From Scatophagus argus (taxonomy: Eukaryota; Chordata; Actinopteri; Scatophagidae), in NCBI RefSeq assembly GCF_020382885.2, contig NC_058499.1, positions 6,123,872 through 6,187,871 on the forward strand: DNA of 64,000 nucleotides, written 5' to 3'. The notes under the pieces are model-generated. The model was given only the letters and a program-made list of their open reading frames with translations, made no database searches and was not told the DNA's origin. Position 1 is the first letter of the stretch. Every line of letters starts with the position of its first letter. Shown here piece by piece: positions 60,438 to 64,000 of the stretch. The position numbers and the translations under genes are program-made.

Positions 60438-63400
60438 CTATTTTCTACTTAAGGGGCTACTTTATGGTGTGGCGGAATGTTTTTGAGAACGGACAGATTG
60501 TACAGCTGCTTGTTTGATGGTGGCTGTTGTAGCCAGTACAGTCACCTTTGCACCCTGTGGCAGATACCTCAGTGAGATGGAAAAGTCACCACAAACCTAC
60601 AACTTGATCTGCTGCTCGGGTAGTTTAGGCCTCAGATGACATGACCTTGCAACTCAGTCATAGAGCAAATTGGTTTTGGAAACCTCTCCATGTTTATTTA
60701 TATGAATCTCAGGTGGTGCAGCAGCCAATCAAAGTCAACCTGTTTTGTGACTGTTGGCTTTTTGCCTTACAGCCCAGTTGAAATGTTAAAGATGAGTATG
60801 TGGTTGTGGTTTCACCTCAGGTTCACTGTAAGTATATTGAGGTCCAGATGTTAGTTGTTGCTTTCCCCTCATTGAGTGCACCACTGTGCTTTTGATGGGA
60901 AGCTTACGGAAACACAAAGTCATCATGGTCACATACACTTTTAGTTTAGCATCAAGCTTCTTTGTGCAGAACTGGGCGCATGAGTCCACACTCTAATAAC
61001 ATAAACAACTTTTTCTTGAAATCAAGTCTGCGCAAAAATACTTACTATGCTACAAATAACTACAGTAACTGTGATGCATCTTAGATGTTTGTACAACTTT
61101 ATGTAGAAATTGGTATTTGGTATTTTTGGCACTCCCAAAATTCTGATGGCAACACCACCGTCATAAATAGCAATCACGTCTGTTAAATGATGTCATGTAC
61201 ATGCAAACTACACGCACAACTCTACAGCATTATAAGAGTGCTATGTCTTGAAATAAAAACAATAAATGCTTAGACATTTTTTTTTTATTATTTTTTGCAC
61301 AAACATTGCCCATAACTCAGAACATTAGCATGCAAACCAAATGTAACCTAAACCAGTGCCATCTAGCTATAAACATGCTACCAGCTAAACCTTTGTTGAA
61401 ATGGGCTTACTTGGCTTATGAGCAAAGACAAGAGGTTGAACAAATTTGCGCACAAAGCCAGACATCAAGCAAATGCAACAACACAGTGACATAAGACATG
61501 ACATTAAGCACTGAGTTCCTACCCACTCACCGAAATTACACAGTGCAGTGCCTGAGAGATACACCATAGACCCTATTACAAATCACTGTACCATCACAAT
61601 GATTTTGAAGCTTTTGTTTTAAGGTAAAACGGTTTCATCATGTTGCTTTGAGATACAGTCCTTGGTTTGATATCATATTCAGTAGTGTCCCAGATTCCAT
61701 AACCTGCGGTGAGGAAAATTGAAGTATGTTTTGTGTTAAGTTTCAAATCATCAACTGTGAGTTCGGGGGAACTTTTGGGGATTTGGAGGATCCATTGGTC
61801 ACCATGACAGAATTTCTGTTCTGGGTAAAGCTGTGGCTTCTGCATGTGCTAATTAGACTTTGAACAAATTTGAAAAACAATAATGGGCCTCAGACACATT
61901 CTACGTATTTCCCTATTTAATAAATTTTGAGTTTATTAAATGTGTTTCTCAATCTTTATATAAATATTGCTCAGTTTGCTTTCATGGAAGCAATCTTTAA
62001 GATTTTCAGTGGAAAACTAACCCTCAGTTGACCCTCATTACAGTGTTTAGTTCTCGTTAGGTATAGGCCACATTTACTGCAATTTAAAAAAAAGCCTTAA
62101 TGTGGATTAAAACCCATCTGTCTTTGCGGTGGTCCATATTGTGCTCATCATGATATCTTACTCATCTTCAGTGTGTGCTTGCTCAAGCCAGCACTGAAGC
62201 TTTTGAACTTGTTTGATTTAAGTACACGAACAAATAATGAACCTTCTGAACTCACTCACTTTGAGTTTGCATTGGTCAAGTCAGAGATTCGTGCCATCTC
62301 AGCTGGCTTGTGTCTGAAAATAATTCTCAGACTAAAAACAAAATACAATCTCTTTTTCCATGTCACTTATTCTCTTAAAGCTGTGGCTGTTGTTAGGTTT
62401 AAGCAAAGGTTAGCTCTTTCTGATGGCGCTGACGCTTTGGAAACAATAAAATCTCAGTCCCACTCCCCTCCATGTAGTGTCACTACGCAACAGAGTCCCA
62501 AAACACCAAAACAAAGGGGCAACCCTGGTAGAAGTGGGCCCCATTCCACACTCCCCCCAGTGCTTATCTCCGGAATCTGCTGGAATCTGTTGTGTGCCCA
62601 CAGATCCAACTTAGAGAGGGACGAGAGAGAGCAAAACAAAGTGACAGAGAGAGGGAGACAGCAGTTCAAGCTCCTATTGCTCGCCCCTCCAAGAGTTGGA
62701 TTCCTGGTGGAATGCTTCCATGGCTGTATCGCGTGACTGTGACTGCTCCCCTTCATCAAACACATGGGACTCATTTACCCTTGTGGGTCATAGTGATGGT
62801 GCCACGAACACCAGGCCCCCTCAGGAAGGGAAGAGCGGGGAGGAAGAGAAGGAGGAGAATGAGTGGGTTCGGGGATCTGCCATCATACAATACCAGTGTC
62901 CCAGAAGACACAAAGGATGGTGCATAATGGATGATCATTTGTCCCATGGTGAACAACCACCAAATGGGTTTTATTGCTTTATTACGAGTACCACATCAAG
63001 GAGCCTCATAATTCAGACCGATGCAGGCAGTGATCTGTTGTCATTTTGATCCATGTTGAGTTAAACTCTTGAGTCATCACACGAAAAAAGCTTGAACACT
63101 TTATTGACTCGGTTATGAATAACAGAAGCACAAGTGGAGTAACTAAGAAAAATAAAGAGGATGTTTGAAGGTGTGATAGGAGGACAGCGTGGTGATTGTG
63201 CTGCCTGACTGCACTCTGCCGATGGTTGTTCAAACAGGCCAGAGCTGAAATGTCACCAGTCCTCTGCAGAGAAAAGGCCTGCTGACAGCCTGTATAAACA
63301 CTGGCATTTTTTTCCCCCTGTAATCGCATGTTCACTTAAAAAGAGCACCCAATGAATTCCATGGCCATTCAGTAATGCTCTGTTGTAGTATGTTTATTCT

Positions 63401-64000
63401 CCCAACTGTTTTACTATGGTAGAGGGTGTGTCTAGTCCATGGAGAGGGTGAAAGGTGGGAAGGAGGAATTTCTGATTGCCATGGACATCCTTGACATCAT
63501 TTTATTTAACTTGTCAACCCCACACTTGATTTGAATACTCATCCAAATATACCATCTGATACCATAGTGCACCAGAAGACAGAAAGTTTTGTAGTTTGGC
63601 AAGTGAAAGTCTGGGTTTGGCGACTACCTTGTTTTATACACAGCCTTAGGCCCTTTGAAACCCCCAGCCCCAAAGGAGAAAGAAACTTTTCAAATCTTTT
63701 GTCAAAATTATTGCCTTAAGGGAACAATTAGAGTTAGGGTTAGTTTTTATTGGAACTCTTTTTTTATTTCCAAAGAAACAGTCTGTATGAAAACTGCTGA
63801 CAATTATGCCTGTGGATTATCTGCAAGATAACATCTTGTCTACTCCAGCTATTGAAAGAAGCACATCAACACTGAAGCAACTTCAGTCCCCTGTCACTTT
63901 CCACTATTGATACATTCGGCCACATCACTGCTGGTCTATAAGGTCTATAAGTGCGAAACCTTGCACAACCAATGCAGACAGCTGTATTGAAAAAAAATTG

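Larger units (their letters stand above)
55034..64000 (+). other. Last visible fbln1 intron (runs off the window)
   Basis: At least 9 kb without any recognisable exon. It contains a GT microsatellite at 56365-56418, a hairpin at 60380-60437 and chance open frames. The final D exon is expected to the right. Confidence 0.65.

Noticed and set aside
62173..62736. 187-codon open frame near the right end
   Set aside because: It opens with GTG, has no known domain and sits inside the expected fbln1 intron. I cannot support a gene.
62592..62927. Arg/Lys-rich 111-codon frame
   Set aside because: Composition follows GAGA- and AAGAGAAGG-rich DNA; no domain and no splice support.
1..64000. CRISPR arrays, operons, tRNA or rRNA genes
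   Set aside because: No regularly spaced direct repeats with unique spacers, no clover-leaf or rRNA-like sequence seen. The window is eukaryotic.

Overview
The window looks like nuclear DNA from a ray-finned (teleost) fish. The evidence is interrupted genes with GT-AG introns, long CA/GT microsatellites, fish-type LINE tails, and proteins that align end to end with vertebrate families. I see no prokaryotic, plasmid, phage or CRISPR feature. Four protein-coding genes can be rebuilt exon by exon with consistent splice phases. From left to right they are a GABA transporter of the GAT2 type (slc6a13-like, minus strand, 14 coding exons, 613 aa), a steroid 5-beta-reductase (akr1d1, minus, 9 exons, 326 aa), a TIF1-family TRIM protein (trim24-like, plus, 17 exons, 920 aa) and fibulin-1 (fbln1, plus, 17 of its exons inside the window).

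Layout. Positions 1-2389 are downstream of slc6a13 and hold AT-rich, unassigned sequence. slc6a13 coding sequence runs from 11290 back to 2390. Positions 11291-17933 are intergenic or slc6a13 upstream sequence and carry two related repeats and a short element with inverted ends. akr1d1 runs from 21737 back to 17934. The two start codons of akr1d1 and trim24 lie head to head, 862 bp apart, across a CpG-rich stretch. trim24 runs from 22600 to 32127. Positions 32128-35842 are intergenic. fbln1 starts at 35843. It has an alternative terminal exon for the C isoform (49293-49674) and then two D-isoform exons (53685-53830 and 54893-55033). The last D exon is not recognisable before position 64000, so the gene runs off the right edge and 55034-64000 is its intron.

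The genes belong to separate processes: neurotransmitter uptake, bile acid/steroid metabolism, chromatin/transcription control and extracellular matrix. They do not form a pathway. The akr1d1-trim24 neighbourhood matches what I recall of the human 7q33-q34 order.

The point most worth following up is in the trim24 gene. All exons are open and the TRIM half (RING, two B-boxes, coiled coil) is well kept, but the C-terminal histone-reading half is eroded. The acetyl-lysine-binding asparagine of the bromodomain is a glycine, and the tyrosine pair of the ZA loop is lost. The PHD has lost the Asp-Trp pair in front of its first zinc cysteine, and the LxxLL nuclear-receptor box and the basic C-terminal tail are gone. 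Other points are a GC-AG intron inside the PHD finger, a LINE fragment about 20 bp after the fbln1 splice donor that chooses between isoforms C and D, and a near-perfect 26-bp hairpin in the last fbln1 intron. I found no clearly new biological system.
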